A stretch of 16,153 nt of DNA from positions 1 through 16,153 of the forward strand of contig CAMWPF010000010.1 in NCBI GenBank assembly GCA_947176045.1, read 5' to 3'. Shown here one piece after another: positions 6,075-13,535 of the stretch. The stretch is from an uncultured Treponema sp. (GTDB lineage: Bacteria; Spirochaetota; Spirochaetia; Treponematales; Treponemataceae). Position 1 is the stretch's first letter; each line of letters opens with the position of its first letter. Position numbers and translations under genes: made by a program. The notes beneath the pieces are model-generated. The model did not search any database. It was not told the origin of the DNA and saw only the letters and a program-made list of their open reading frames with translations.

Positions 6075-7592
6075 ATGAAGAGAATTGTATCTTTTGTCGG
6101 AGGCGCGCTTGCAGCGGTTTCTGCCGCCGTGCTTGTTTCGTGCAATGATGCGCCCAGCTATGATGCCCGCACTGACACGGTAATCAATTTGGATGCGCCG
6201 AGCGTTTCGGCGAAGGCATATCCCGGCGTGAACTACATTTCGTGGGCGCCGGTTGTCCATGCTGACACGTACATCGTCTACCGTGCGGCGGAAGGCAAAA
6301 AGGACGTGGTTATTTTGGAGGCGTACGGCTGCGAATGTATTGATGCCGTGTCCTACGGAAACATGCTTGTTGACGGCGTAACATACACCTACTATGTCGA
6401 AGCTACGACGTCCAAAACGGCAGGTTCGATAACTTTTACGGACGAGAACGGAAACGACGTTACGATGGACGGCGAGCCGCTCGCCCGGCAGGTGTATTTG
6501 GGGAATTCCCGCGGCAGCGCGTCCGTAAAGGCGGTCGTTCCGGCACCAGGAACATCAGTGTTCTCGCTGGACGGCAGCTACACCAAGGACGCGTTCGCGG
6601 TGAGCAAGGCTGAGCTCAAGGACGGCGGTATATGGCTGTCGTTCCCGGCGGCGGCCGGCTTCAGGTACAGACTGTACACTGTCGATGCAACTGCACAATG
6701 GGGCGACACTGCTGGCGGAACCAAATATCAAAGTTTGTACGATGCGACAGTATATCAGGCGCGCTTTATTGACAGCTATACGGCGGTCGCAAAGGTGCCG
6801 GTGATGGAGGCCGGCGACAAGACAGTCGTCATCAAGGTTGCGTCTTGTTCCGATTTGTATGAGCCTGAATTTATCGATACCAACATCACAGTGCCGGTGG
6901 ATTCGATGACGGAGCTGGCAGTGACGCAGACGGTGTCCGCTGTGTATTTGAATGCGGAGGTTGCGCGCATTTCATGGAAGCCCGCGGTTCTTGCAGGCGG
7001 CGCCGCCGCGAAGCCGGAATTCTACAAGGTATACCGCAAGGAAATCAGTGGAGACGGTTCGTATGTGGAAGTTGCGGGCGTCAAGAGCGGCGAATTCGCT
7101 TCGGAATATGGAAATCAAACCGCAACCCTCTATTACGTTGATGACACGGTTCCGAACAACACTGTGCCCTACCAATACTATATCGTGCTTACTGACGGCA
7201 TATCGTTCGGGCAGATGCAGCAGAAGTATTTGGGCGTGTATGAGTATAATACGGTTCAGGAATCGTCGGCTTATGTATCTGTTTCCAATGCAAGCTGTGT
7301 TGCCAGCGATGACGACAACAGAGCTAACGACATTCAGCTTGGTTTTTCCTACTATGCGAATGATACGGCAGGGCTTGCCATTTATTGGGCGTCTGTGTTG
7401 AAAGTCGGTGAAAGCGATGGTACATATGAAGTGGGTGCATGGACATCTGTTCTGCCCACATCGTTCAGCGGCTACAGCGGTACGGTGCTTCTGAAAGACA
7501 TGAAAGCAGGCAAGTATATATTCAAACTGGTGTCGCAGGATGAAGGCAAGAGGCCTGTCGAAGCTTTGAGCAGTGTCGTCACTGTAAATTGA
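6075..7592 (+). CDS. Large putative surface lipoprotein with fibronectin-III-like repeats
   Basis: I do not recognise a named family for this 505-residue protein. The N-terminus is a lipoprotein signal: a charged MKR, a hydrophobic stretch, then LVSC with Cys23 as the lipidation site, which fits the relaxed spirochaete lipobox. The mature part is beta-rich and shows repeated segments of the fibronectin-III or Ig-like kind. YISWAPVVHADTYIVYRAA with a later YTYYVEA, and RISWKPAVLAGG with FYKVYRKE and YQYYIVLTDG, are the clearest W...Y.VYR pairs. No enzyme motif was seen. AAGGAG lies 8 bases before the ATG but inside a terminator stem, and a run of nine G lies further upstream. A separate strong terminator follows. 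Codon use looks somewhat less GC-biased than in proS. A surface or periplasmic binding role is plausible, but only as an inference. Confidence 0.85.
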   Translation: MKRIVSFVGGALAAVSAAVLVSCNDAPSYDARTDTVINLDAPSVSAKAYPGVNYISWAPVVHADTYIVYRAAEGKKDVVILEAYGCECIDAVSYGNMLVDGVTYTYYVEATTSKTAGSITFTDENGNDVTMDGEPLARQVYLGNSRGSASVKAVVPAPGTSVFSLDGSYTKDAFAVSKAELKDGGIWLSFPAAAGFRYRLYTVDATAQWGDTAGGTKYQSLYDATVYQARFIDSYTAVAKVPVMEAGDKTVVIKVASCSDLYEPEFIDTNITVPVDSMTELAVTQTVSAVYLNAEVARISWKPAVLAGGAAAKPEFYKVYRKEISGDGSYVEVAGVKSGEFASEYGNQTATLYYVDDTVPNNTVPYQYYIVLTDGISFGQMQQKYLGVYEYNTVQESSAYVSVSNASCVASDDDNRANDIQLGFSYYANDTAGLAIYWASVLKVGESDGTYEVGAWTSVLPTSFSGYSGTVLLKDMKAGKYIFKLVSQDEGKRPVEALSSVVTVN

Positions 7593-7614
7593 CAGGACGC
7601 ACAGTGATGTGCTG

Positions 7615-7652
7615 GCGGCGGCGCGTGGCTTCATGTGCCGCCGCTTTTTTTT
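7615..7652 (+). terminator. Intrinsic terminator of the lipoprotein gene
   Basis: GCGGCGGCGCGTG (7615-7627) pairs with CATGTGCCGCCGC (7632-7644) over 13 bp, including two G-U pairs, with a GCTT loop and eight T (7645-7652). It isolates the lipoprotein transcript from proS. Confidence 0.93.
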
Positions 7653-7701
7653 AACGGACGGCGCCTGCTGCTGCCTGCGGCGCGGGAACTTGCATTTGCC
7701 A

Positions 7702-7707
7702 TATAAT
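7702..7707 (+). promoter_or_regulatory. Possible -10 box of proS
   Basis: TATAAT is the only good -10 between the terminator at 7652 and proS. It ends 9 bases before the ATG at 7717, which would place the transcript start within a few bases of the start codon. No -35 is visible at normal spacing. The motif could instead be chance AT richness around the AAGGA ribosome site (7708-7712). Confidence 0.35.
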
Positions 7708-7716
7708 AAGGATAAA

Positions 7717-9576
7717 ATGGCAGCTATGAAAGCATCACAAACAATCATTTCAACGTTGCGGGATTCTCCGTCGGACGCGGTCATTGCGAGCCACCAGCTC
7801 ATGATGCGCGCCGGACTTATCAGAAAACTGGGAAACGGACTGTATTCATATATGCCGCTCGGACTGCGCGCGCTGCGCAAAGTTGAGGCGATTATCCGCG
7901 AGGAGCTGGACGCCGCGGGGCTTTTGGAAATGAAGCCGACGGTCGTCGTTCCGGGGGATGTCTGGAAGGAAAGCGGCCGCTGGGAGAAGATGGGCGCCGA
8001 ACTGCTGCGCGTCAAGAACCGCGGCGGGCAGGATATGGTTGTCAGTCCGACGGCGGAGGAGGCGTTCACGGCGCTGATACGCGACGGGCTGACCAGCTAC
8101 AAGCAGCTTCCGTTCATCGTCTATCAAATCAACACGAAGTACCGCGACGAAATCCGTCCGCGCTACGGCGTCATGCGGGGGCGCGAATTCATCATGATGG
8201 ACGCGTATTCGTTCAACGCCGACCAGAAGTCGCTGGACGAGTCATATGAGAAGTGCGCCGCGGCGTACCGCCGGATTTTCAAGCGCATGGGGCTTTCCAC
8301 GATTTCCGTCAAGGCGGACACGGGCGCGATGGGCGGTTCCGGCTCGGAGGAATTCATGGTGGAGAGCGCGGTCGGCGACGACACGCTGATCCTGTGTCCG
8401 GACTGCGGATATGCGGCGAATGTCGAGAAGGCGGCGTGCCGGCCGGACGTGGCGACGGACAAGGACGGAAATCCGCAGGTTCGGACGGACGCCGCGATTG
8501 AAACGGTCTCCTGTCCGGGCGTCGAGTCGATTGCCAGCATGGAGGAATTCTTCAAGATGCCGGGACGGCAGTTCATCAAGGTGCTGATTTACAAGGTGTG
8601 CAACTGCGCGCTTGATTTGTCCGCGGCGCCCGGCGGAGCGTCGTTCCGGCGGGAGGAAGGCGGTGCGGCGGGAGCGCCGTACTATCCGGCAAGCTTTTTT
8701 GCCGTCGCCATCCGCGGCGACTTGGACGTCAATGAGGCGAAGCTTGCCGCGGCGCTCAAGGCGAGCAGCGTGGAGCTGGCGGACGAGGCGGACGTCGTCG
8801 CCTATTCCGGCGCGCCGCACGGCTTTGTCGGGCCGGTCAATTTGACGAAGCTTCCGCTGTTCGCGGACGAGAGCGTGATGGTTCGGAACGGGGACGGCTC
8901 CTTCGAGGCGCGCGTCCATGATGCGGTAACTGGCGGCGGCAAAAAGGATGTCGACAACATGCACGTGGAGCCGGGGCGCGACTTCGTGCCGTTCATGACC
9001 GGCGACGTCCGCACGGTGAAGCCGGGCGACCGCTGCCCGGAGTGCGGCGCGGAGCTGTACACGAAGAAAGGCAATGAGCTTGGACATATCTTCAAGCTCG
9101 GCGACAAGTACACGAAAAGCATGAATGTTACGTTCCTTGACGAGAACGGCGTGCAGCAGACGCCGATTATGGGCTGCTACGGAATCGGCGTTGACCGGAC
9201 GCTTGCGTCCATCATCGAAGAGCATCACGACAAGGACGGCATCATCTGGACGATGAGCACGGCGCCGTACCATGTCGCGGTGGTTCCTGTCAAATACGAG
9301 GGCGCGATGAAGGAGCATGCCGACCGGATTTACAGCAGCCTTTCCGCGTCCGGCGTCGAAGTGCTGCTTGACGATCGGAACGAGCGTCCCGGCGTCAAAT
9401 TCAAGGACATGGACTTGCTGGGAATTCCTGTGCGGATTGTCGTCGGCGAGAAGAATCTGCCGAACGTCGAAATCAAGCTCCGTTCTGAAACGGAAGCGTC
9501 GCTGGTTCCGGCGGACGAGGCGGCGGCGGCGGCGGAAGCCATCGTCCGGGAAAAGCTTGCGGAGCTGGATGCCTGA
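7717..9576 (+). CDS. proS: Prolyl-tRNA synthetase
   Basis: This 619-residue class II synthetase charges tRNA-Pro with proline in the cytoplasm. The N-terminus SQTIISTLRDSPSDAVIASHQ and LMMRAGLIRKLGNGLYSYMPLG follow the bacterial ProS pattern. SPTAEEAFT (about 112) and RGREFIMMDAYSFN (about 155) carry motif 2 regions, and GCYGIGVDR (about 485) is motif 3. The editing-type insertion (about 260-395) is present, flanked by cysteine pairs CPDCG and CPECG. The anticodon-binding domain ends in an alanine-rich tail. It is somewhat longer than the usual 570 or so because of extra residues in the insertion. ATG 7717 follows AAGGA closely, while ATG 7726 (MKASQ) aligns better with known ProS starts. The frame stays open to 7609, but that part lies in the terminator. 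The stop overlaps the next start (TGATG). Confidence 0.97.
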   Translation: MAAMKASQTIISTLRDSPSDAVIASHQLMMRAGLIRKLGNGLYSYMPLGLRALRKVEAIIREELDAAGLLEMKPTVVVPGDVWKESGRWEKMGAELLRVKNRGGQDMVVSPTAEEAFTALIRDGLTSYKQLPFIVYQINTKYRDEIRPRYGVMRGREFIMMDAYSFNADQKSLDESYEKCAAAYRRIFKRMGLSTISVKADTGAMGGSGSEEFMVESAVGDDTLILCPDCGYAANVEKAACRPDVATDKDGNPQVRTDAAIETVSCPGVESIASMEEFFKMPGRQFIKVLIYKVCNCALDLSAAPGGASFRREEGGAAGAPYYPASFFAVAIRGDLDVNEAKLAAALKASSVELADEADVVAYSGAPHGFVGPVNLTKLPLFADESVMVRNGDGSFEARVHDAVTGGGKKDVDNMHVEPGRDFVPFMTGDVRTVKPGDRCPECGAELYTKKGNELGHIFKLGDKYTKSMNVTFLDENGVQQTPIMGCYGIGVDRTLASIIEEHHDKDGIIWTMSTAPYHVAVVPVKYEGAMKEHADRIYSSLSASGVEVLLDDRNERPGVKFKDMDLLGIPVRIVVGEKNLPNVEIKLRSETEASLVPADEAAAAAEAIVREKLAELDA

Positions 9577-10757
9577 TGAAGCACACTGATTTTGTTCGGA
9601 ACTGGCTGCTGCGGCTCGCCCTGCATCTGTGCGCCGCAGCCCTTTTTGCGCTTCCCGGATTTTCGCCGCTTGTCAGCGATATGTCCGGCGAATATGTCTA
9701 TTACCGCGACAACACGTTCGGGCGCGAGTCGTATATCGGCTTCCTCATGTATGACGAGGGAACGTACGCCGCCCGATATGCGGCGCCTGCGGTCGCCGCA
9801 AAGAAGCTGCCGGCGCAGTCTGTCGAGATTCTGATTACGATTGATGCGGGCTTGCCGCATTTTGAAATGACCGGCGAGCGGATTGTCTCTCCGCCGTCAG
9901 CCGACGACCGGGAAATCATCAATTATCTGCACACGCTGATGTATGAATTCCATGCGCGCCGGGTGAAGGCGGGGGCGGTTGATGAATCGAATGTCGTTTT
10001 CCGTAAAAATGGAAATTTCCTGCGTTCCGGGCTGGCGCTGGCGGAAGACTTCGCGCAGTTCGGCGGCGATGTAACGGTGATTTATGATTATTTGGTTCCG
10101 ATTTTCAACATCAAGGCGGTCGAACGGAAGCCGGGCAGGCCGGATTTTTATGTTGTGACTGCCGGGCGGCTTGCCTCGTCAGAAGATACGGCGTTCGATG
10201 ATTTTTTCGGATTTCCGGCAAGGTACAATGACAACCGCCATGTCTTTCAAAAGCCGCGCGGCCGCGGGACGGAGGCTGTCGTGATGCCGGACGGCCAGCG
10301 ATTTGAGCTGGATTCCCGATGGTCGCAGTCAATGGAAAATCTCTGGCTGTGCGGAGATGCGGCGCTGCTTTCCGCAGGGAGCATTTCTGGCTTGACGCTT
10401 CCAAAATCCAACGGAACGTCCGGGCCTGCTGCGCTGGATGCGTTTCCATTTGTCGAACCGTTCTTGCTCCGCCAAATGCTGCTGAGTTCCGGCAGCTCGT
10501 ACGTGAACTGGAGCAGCCTCGTCCTGTCCGGCTTGGAAAACGCGGAACGCTCCTGCCTGATTTCTGCCGTCTTTTACCAGCCGAAGAGCGGGAACATCAC
10601 GCAGTCCGCGCGGGTTCTGACGCCCGCCGGTTCGGACGGCTATTATTTTCTGACGATGACAGTGTTCTACAACATTTATACGAAGAACAAGAACTATTTC
10701 GAAGCAATCTTAAAGTCGTATTCCATCGAGCCGCCTGAGCCGCACGGATTGCAGTAG
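9576..10757 (+). CDS. Secreted protein of unknown function
   Basis: I do not recognise this 393-residue protein. An N-terminal signal peptide is clear: basic residues, then the hydrophobic LLRLALHLCAAALFALPG, with likely cleavage near residues 25-35. The mature part has no transmembrane helix, no cysteine clusters and no enzymatic motif I can name. Tyr- and Phe-rich beta-like segments (GEYVYYRDN, YYFLTMTVFYNIYTKNKNYF) suggest a periplasmic or outer-membrane-associated fold. The start codon shares one base with the proS stop, so it is translationally coupled to proS, and the next gene begins 9 bases after its stop. This argues for one proS-led operon. The pairing with proS may be conserved in treponemes, but I cannot check it here. 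Confidence 0.8.
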   Translation: MKHTDFVRNWLLRLALHLCAAALFALPGFSPLVSDMSGEYVYYRDNTFGRESYIGFLMYDEGTYAARYAAPAVAAKKLPAQSVEILITIDAGLPHFEMTGERIVSPPSADDREIINYLHTLMYEFHARRVKAGAVDESNVVFRKNGNFLRSGLALAEDFAQFGGDVTVIYDYLVPIFNIKAVERKPGRPDFYVVTAGRLASSEDTAFDDFFGFPARYNDNRHVFQKPRGRGTEAVVMPDGQRFELDSRWSQSMENLWLCGDAALLSAGSISGLTLPKSNGTSGPAALDAFPFVEPFLLRQMLLSSGSSYVNWSSLVLSGLENAERSCLISAVFYQPKSGNITQSARVLTPAGSDGYYFLTMTVFYNIYTKNKNYFEAILKSYSIEPPEPHGLQ

Positions 10758-10766
10758 CAGGATTTC

Positions 10767-12443
10767 ATGGACAACAGTTTCAACGCGAAAATCCGGCTGT
10801 TCATCACAATCTGCTGCTTCTGCTATTCCGTGGTGCTGTTTTCATCGAGCAGCAAGGATTCCGCGGGCAGATATTTGGGACTGTCGGAATTCTTCTTGGG
10901 ATTGTGGAATCTGTTCGACGCGCTTCAAGAAATTTTGAAGAATATTTTGTTCAGCGACCCGAACTACATCCTGCTGTTGCAGTCGTTGATTTACGTTGTG
11001 GCGGAATTTGCGTGCGTCTCTGCGCTCCTCTTCGTAAAGCGGCTGTTCGTTCTGGAGGATTCCGACAGGAAGCGGCGGACATACGCAGTGTTCTTGTTCC
11101 CGCTGTTCATGATCCTGCTTGTTGCCGTGTTCGTTTTGTTCACGCACGGCAATCCGTTCTTGAAGACGGGCGGATATCCCGGTTCCAACGACTTTTTCCT
11201 CTGGGGCTATTATTATCCGAAGCGCCCGCTGTATTATGTCCACTGCGTCTATTGCTATGCGGTTCTGGCGCTGTCGGTTTCCTTGGTCCTGCGCCACTGC
11301 GTTTCCGGCTTCCGTGAGAACAAGCGGATCCTGCTGTTTGTCGCCGTCTGCCTTGTCGTCTTCATTCTGCCCAGCGTGTACAAGGTGTTTTTCGCCAATT
11401 CTTCGATTTCGCAGCGGATAGAGCTGCCGGTTCTTTTCGACGCGTTCTGCATTTTCTTTGCCACGACCGGCGCGTTCCTTGCCTTGCATTTTGACTTCAA
11501 CGAACGGAGCGTGTCGATGTGCAAGAACCAGATGTATGAATCGCTGCGGCTTCCGATTTTTGTGTTCAACAAGGACGAAAAAATTCTCCACGTGAATGAA
11601 TTTGCGTGGAAATTCCTGCAAACCTATAAAATTTCCATCCGGAAGTTTGACGCCATTACGGCAGTCTTTCCGAAAGAATCGCTCCAAGTGCTGGGAATTC
11701 CAGATGCCGCTTCCAAAAATGCGGAATTCTATTTTTCCGGCGTGCAGGACAGGAGCCTGTACCATGGACGGAAGATTGACATTGCGGGCGGCGCGAACCG
11801 CAGCATCGGCTCATACGTCATTCTGTCGAAGATTGATTTTTATACGGGCATCATCCGCCAGCTGGAAAAAGCCGCATACACCTGCGAGGTGACTGGATTT
11901 CGGAAGCGGGACGCATTTGAGCATTTGATTAGCGGCGAACTGCAAAAGCATTCGGAAACTGTCTGCGTTGTCTTTGCGGCGGTGAAGGGGCTTTCCAAGC
12001 TGAACGAATCCATCGGACTGAAAAAGACGGACATGTACATCAAGAAATTTTCGCTGATCCTGCGCTCATCGTTGGACGATGTGCTGTCCCGCGACGGTGC
12101 GGCGTGCGCATCGCCGGAAATCTTCCGGCTGGCGGGTTCGCTGTTCGGATTCTTGCTTCCGATTTCAGCGGAAGCGGAAATTCCGCTGGTTTTCAAGGAA
12201 GTGCGCGCGGGATGCAGCCGCTTTTCCAAAAATAAGGCCGCCGCCCTGCTGTGTTCGTTGGGCTATTCCGTGGCGTCCGGCACGCGGAACAGCGTTGACG
12301 CTGTGTTCCAGAAAAGCTATCAGAATATGCTGTTGGACGGGTCTGCGCATCCGGCGCAATCGCGGGCGCCGCTCCGTTCTCCCGGCGGGAAGGCGGAGGA
12401 GCCGTCCGCCGTACAGCCGCAGGAGCAGGACGCTGCGGATTAG
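10767..12443 (+). CDS. Multi-pass membrane protein with PAS-like segment and degenerate GGDEF domain
   Basis: This 558-residue protein has about seven N-terminal hydrophobic helices (residues about 8-240), for example YILLLQSLIYVVAEFACVSALLFV and ILLFVAVCLVVFILPSVYKVFF. A PAS-like stretch follows (LRLPIFVFNKDEKILHVNEFAWKFL), then a C-terminal domain with the order of a diguanylate cyclase. CEVTGFRKRDAFEHL (373-387) matches the D-LTGL-NR-F motif with Cys373 for Asp. VFAAVKGLSKLNESIGLKK matches the next conserved helix, and RLAGSLFGFLLP has AGSLF (456-460) instead of GGDEF. Both acidic residues of the signature are missing, so cyclic-di-GMP synthesis is very unlikely; it may be a sensor or allosteric receptor. 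The weak AGGA ribosome site is 4 bases from the ATG. It is the last gene of the proS operon, and its stop overlaps the stop of the opposite gene. Confidence 0.8.
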   Translation: MDNSFNAKIRLFITICCFCYSVVLFSSSSKDSAGRYLGLSEFFLGLWNLFDALQEILKNILFSDPNYILLLQSLIYVVAEFACVSALLFVKRLFVLEDSDRKRRTYAVFLFPLFMILLVAVFVLFTHGNPFLKTGGYPGSNDFFLWGYYYPKRPLYYVHCVYCYAVLALSVSLVLRHCVSGFRENKRILLFVAVCLVVFILPSVYKVFFANSSISQRIELPVLFDAFCIFFATTGAFLALHFDFNERSVSMCKNQMYESLRLPIFVFNKDEKILHVNEFAWKFLQTYKISIRKFDAITAVFPKESLQVLGIPDAASKNAEFYFSGVQDRSLYHGRKIDIAGGANRSIGSYVILSKIDFYTGIIRQLEKAAYTCEVTGFRKRDAFEHLISGELQKHSETVCVVFAAVKGLSKLNESIGLKKTDMYIKKFSLILRSSLDDVLSRDGAACASPEIFRLAGSLFGFLLPISAEAEIPLVFKEVRAGCSRFSKNKAAALLCSLGYSVASGTRNSVDAVFQKSYQNMLLDGSAHPAQSRAPLRSPGGKAEEPSAVQPQEQDAAD

Positions 12444-13306
12444 AAGCTCAGGCGGGTGAGCGGCGAGCCGATCCACTGGCCTTCGCTGCCGAGGTATTCT
12501 TTTTTTACGCCTTCGATGAGGAACTGGACGCTTTTGACCGTCGGGAATTCCGTGGCGGTGTAGACAATCTGCATGAGCTGCGCGATGTAGCCTTCCACGC
12601 CGACCGAATTGAATTCAAAATTTTCGTTGAAGTTGAGCGTCGCGACGCCGTCTTTGACCGATGCGCCCAACAGCTTTGTTCCGGCGGGAATGAGCGACAT
12701 TCCGTTCTTGCTTTTTTCCGAAGGGAGCGGGCCGTCGATGAGCGCGTTGATGGCGTCAGTGAGCGGAGCGTTGCTTTTCGGCATCGCGCGCTTGAACAGC
12801 TTGCGGCTGACCGTTCCATCAGAATCAATGACGACAAAATAGAGCGAAACTTCCATTTGCTGCGCGCGCGGCGGTTCCGATGCCGCGGCTGGCGGAACGG
12901 CGGGCTTTTCCAGCTCCGTTCGTTTTGCGGCGGCTGGCGGCTCGGGCTTTTGCGAGGACGGCTCTTCGTCATCGCGCGGATTGGGAGGGAGGACTCCTTC
13001 GGGAGCCGCCGGCTTTGCCGGAATTTCTGTGTCCGTCCGCGCGTCCGGCGGCGTCTGCGTGCGTTCTGCCGTTTTGGGCAGCAGGTCGATTTCAAATTGT
13101 TCCGGTACGGCTTCGTCTTCCTGCGGCATCGGATAGTTCTTGACGAATTCCGGCGTTGTTCCGAAGACTCTGTTGAAAAAGTCCGTCTTCTGCAAGTTGG
13201 AGACGATGTTGTCCTTCTTCACAAAAAAAACGATGAGCATGACGAGCAGGAACAAAAACCAGCAGGCGACAATCAGTCCGGTATTCTTCTTTTTCTTTTC
13301 AGGCAT
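12440..13306 (-). CDS. Membrane-anchored GerMN-domain protein
   Basis: The 288-residue protein starts with a lysine-rich cytoplasmic tip (MPEKKKKN), one transmembrane helix (about 10-29, LIVACWFLFLLVMLIVFFV), a Pro/Glu-rich spacer (about 60-150), and a C-terminal GerMN domain (about 152-275). The domain shows the order YFVVIDSDG, a DAINALIDGP segment, then IPAGTKLLGASVKDGVATLNFNENFEF and QIVYTATEFPTVKSVQFLIEG. GerMN domains occur in GerM and in many non-sporulating bacteria on the outer face of the membrane; no precise biochemical function is known to me for this group. No Shine-Dalgarno sequence precedes the ATG, yet a good promoter lies so close that the mRNA is probably leaderless. The stop overlaps that of the convergent gene by 4 bases. 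Confidence 0.88.
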   Translation of the reverse strand: MPEKKKKNTGLIVACWFLFLLVMLIVFFVKKDNIVSNLQKTDFFNRVFGTTPEFVKNYPMPQEDEAVPEQFEIDLLPKTAERTQTPPDARTDTEIPAKPAAPEGVLPPNPRDDEEPSSQKPEPPAAAKRTELEKPAVPPAAASEPPRAQQMEVSLYFVVIDSDGTVSRKLFKRAMPKSNAPLTDAINALIDGPLPSEKSKNGMSLIPAGTKLLGASVKDGVATLNFNENFEFNSVGVEGYIAQLMQIVYTATEFPTVKSVQFLIEGVKKEYLGSEGQWIGSPLTRLSF

Positions 13307-13315
13307 GGTGGATTA

Positions 13316-13344
13316 AGTATAAAGTATGCGTAGTTTATTATCAA
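13316..13344 (-). promoter_or_regulatory. Promoter of the GerMN-domain gene, probably giving a leaderless mRNA
   Basis: TTGATA (13344-13339) and TATACT (13321-13316) are separated by 17 bases. TATACT ends 9 bases before the ATG (13306), so the transcript should begin within about three bases of the start codon. The bases between, TAATCCACC, contain no ribosome site. Confidence 0.75.
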
Positions 13345-13364
13345 CTGTTGTATTTTGGGGTGTT

Positions 13365-13415
13365 TTGGGGAGAGAACACCCCGCTACTTTCGGAGCGGGG
13401 GTGTTCCCTCCCCAA
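13365..13415. repeat. Long imperfect inverted repeat (hairpin 1 of intergenic element)
   Basis: TTGGGGAGAGAACACCCCGCT (13365-13385) pairs with its partner ending at 13415 through about 20 bp, with one mismatch (13373/13407) and one extra G (13397). The loop is ACTTTCGG. No T tract follows on either strand, so it is not a standard intrinsic terminator. It opens a structured block that runs to the end of nfnB. Confidence 0.85.
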
Positions 13416-13438
13416 GCCCCTCCCTTTCCCCAGCACGA

Positions 13439-13457
13439 CTAGGGCTGCCGCCCTTAG
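13439..13457. repeat. Small inverted repeat (hairpin 2 of intergenic element)
   Basis: CTAGGGC and GCCCTTAG form a 7-bp stem with one bulged T around TGCC. It lies 23 bases after hairpin 1, in the gap between nfnB and the GerMN-domain gene. Confidence 0.6.
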
Positions 13458-13482
13458 AACCTGCTTTTTGGGAGAGGCGGGA

Positions 13483-13521
13483 GCAGCGGCGCCGCAGAAA
13501 AAGAGGGCGCGGTGCCGCTGC
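13483..13521. repeat. GC-rich inverted repeat (hairpin 3 of intergenic element)
   Basis: GCAGCGGCGCCGC (13483-13495) pairs with GCGGTGCCGCTGC (13509-13521). It is 13 bp with a G-U pair when read as plus-strand RNA, or with one mismatch as minus-strand RNA, and it has a 13-base loop. It begins 15 bases beyond the nfnB stop codon on the transcribed strand and could protect or end that transcript, but no U run follows. Confidence 0.7.
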
Positions 13522-13535
13522 GTTTGCCTGCGCGC

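Noticed and set aside
7609..7716. N-terminal extension of proS by 36 codons
   Set aside because: It would begin within the terminator hairpin region and encodes Cys/Arg-rich sequence absent from ProS proteins.
8242..9318. Long minus-strand open frame opposite proS
   Set aside because: Same shadow effect; the plus strand holds a clear prolyl-tRNA synthetase with all motifs.
9519..9535. GGC triplet repeat near the end of proS as a variable repeat
   Set aside because: In frame it encodes a short alanine stretch in the tail; length change would not shift the frame and no functional effect is evident.
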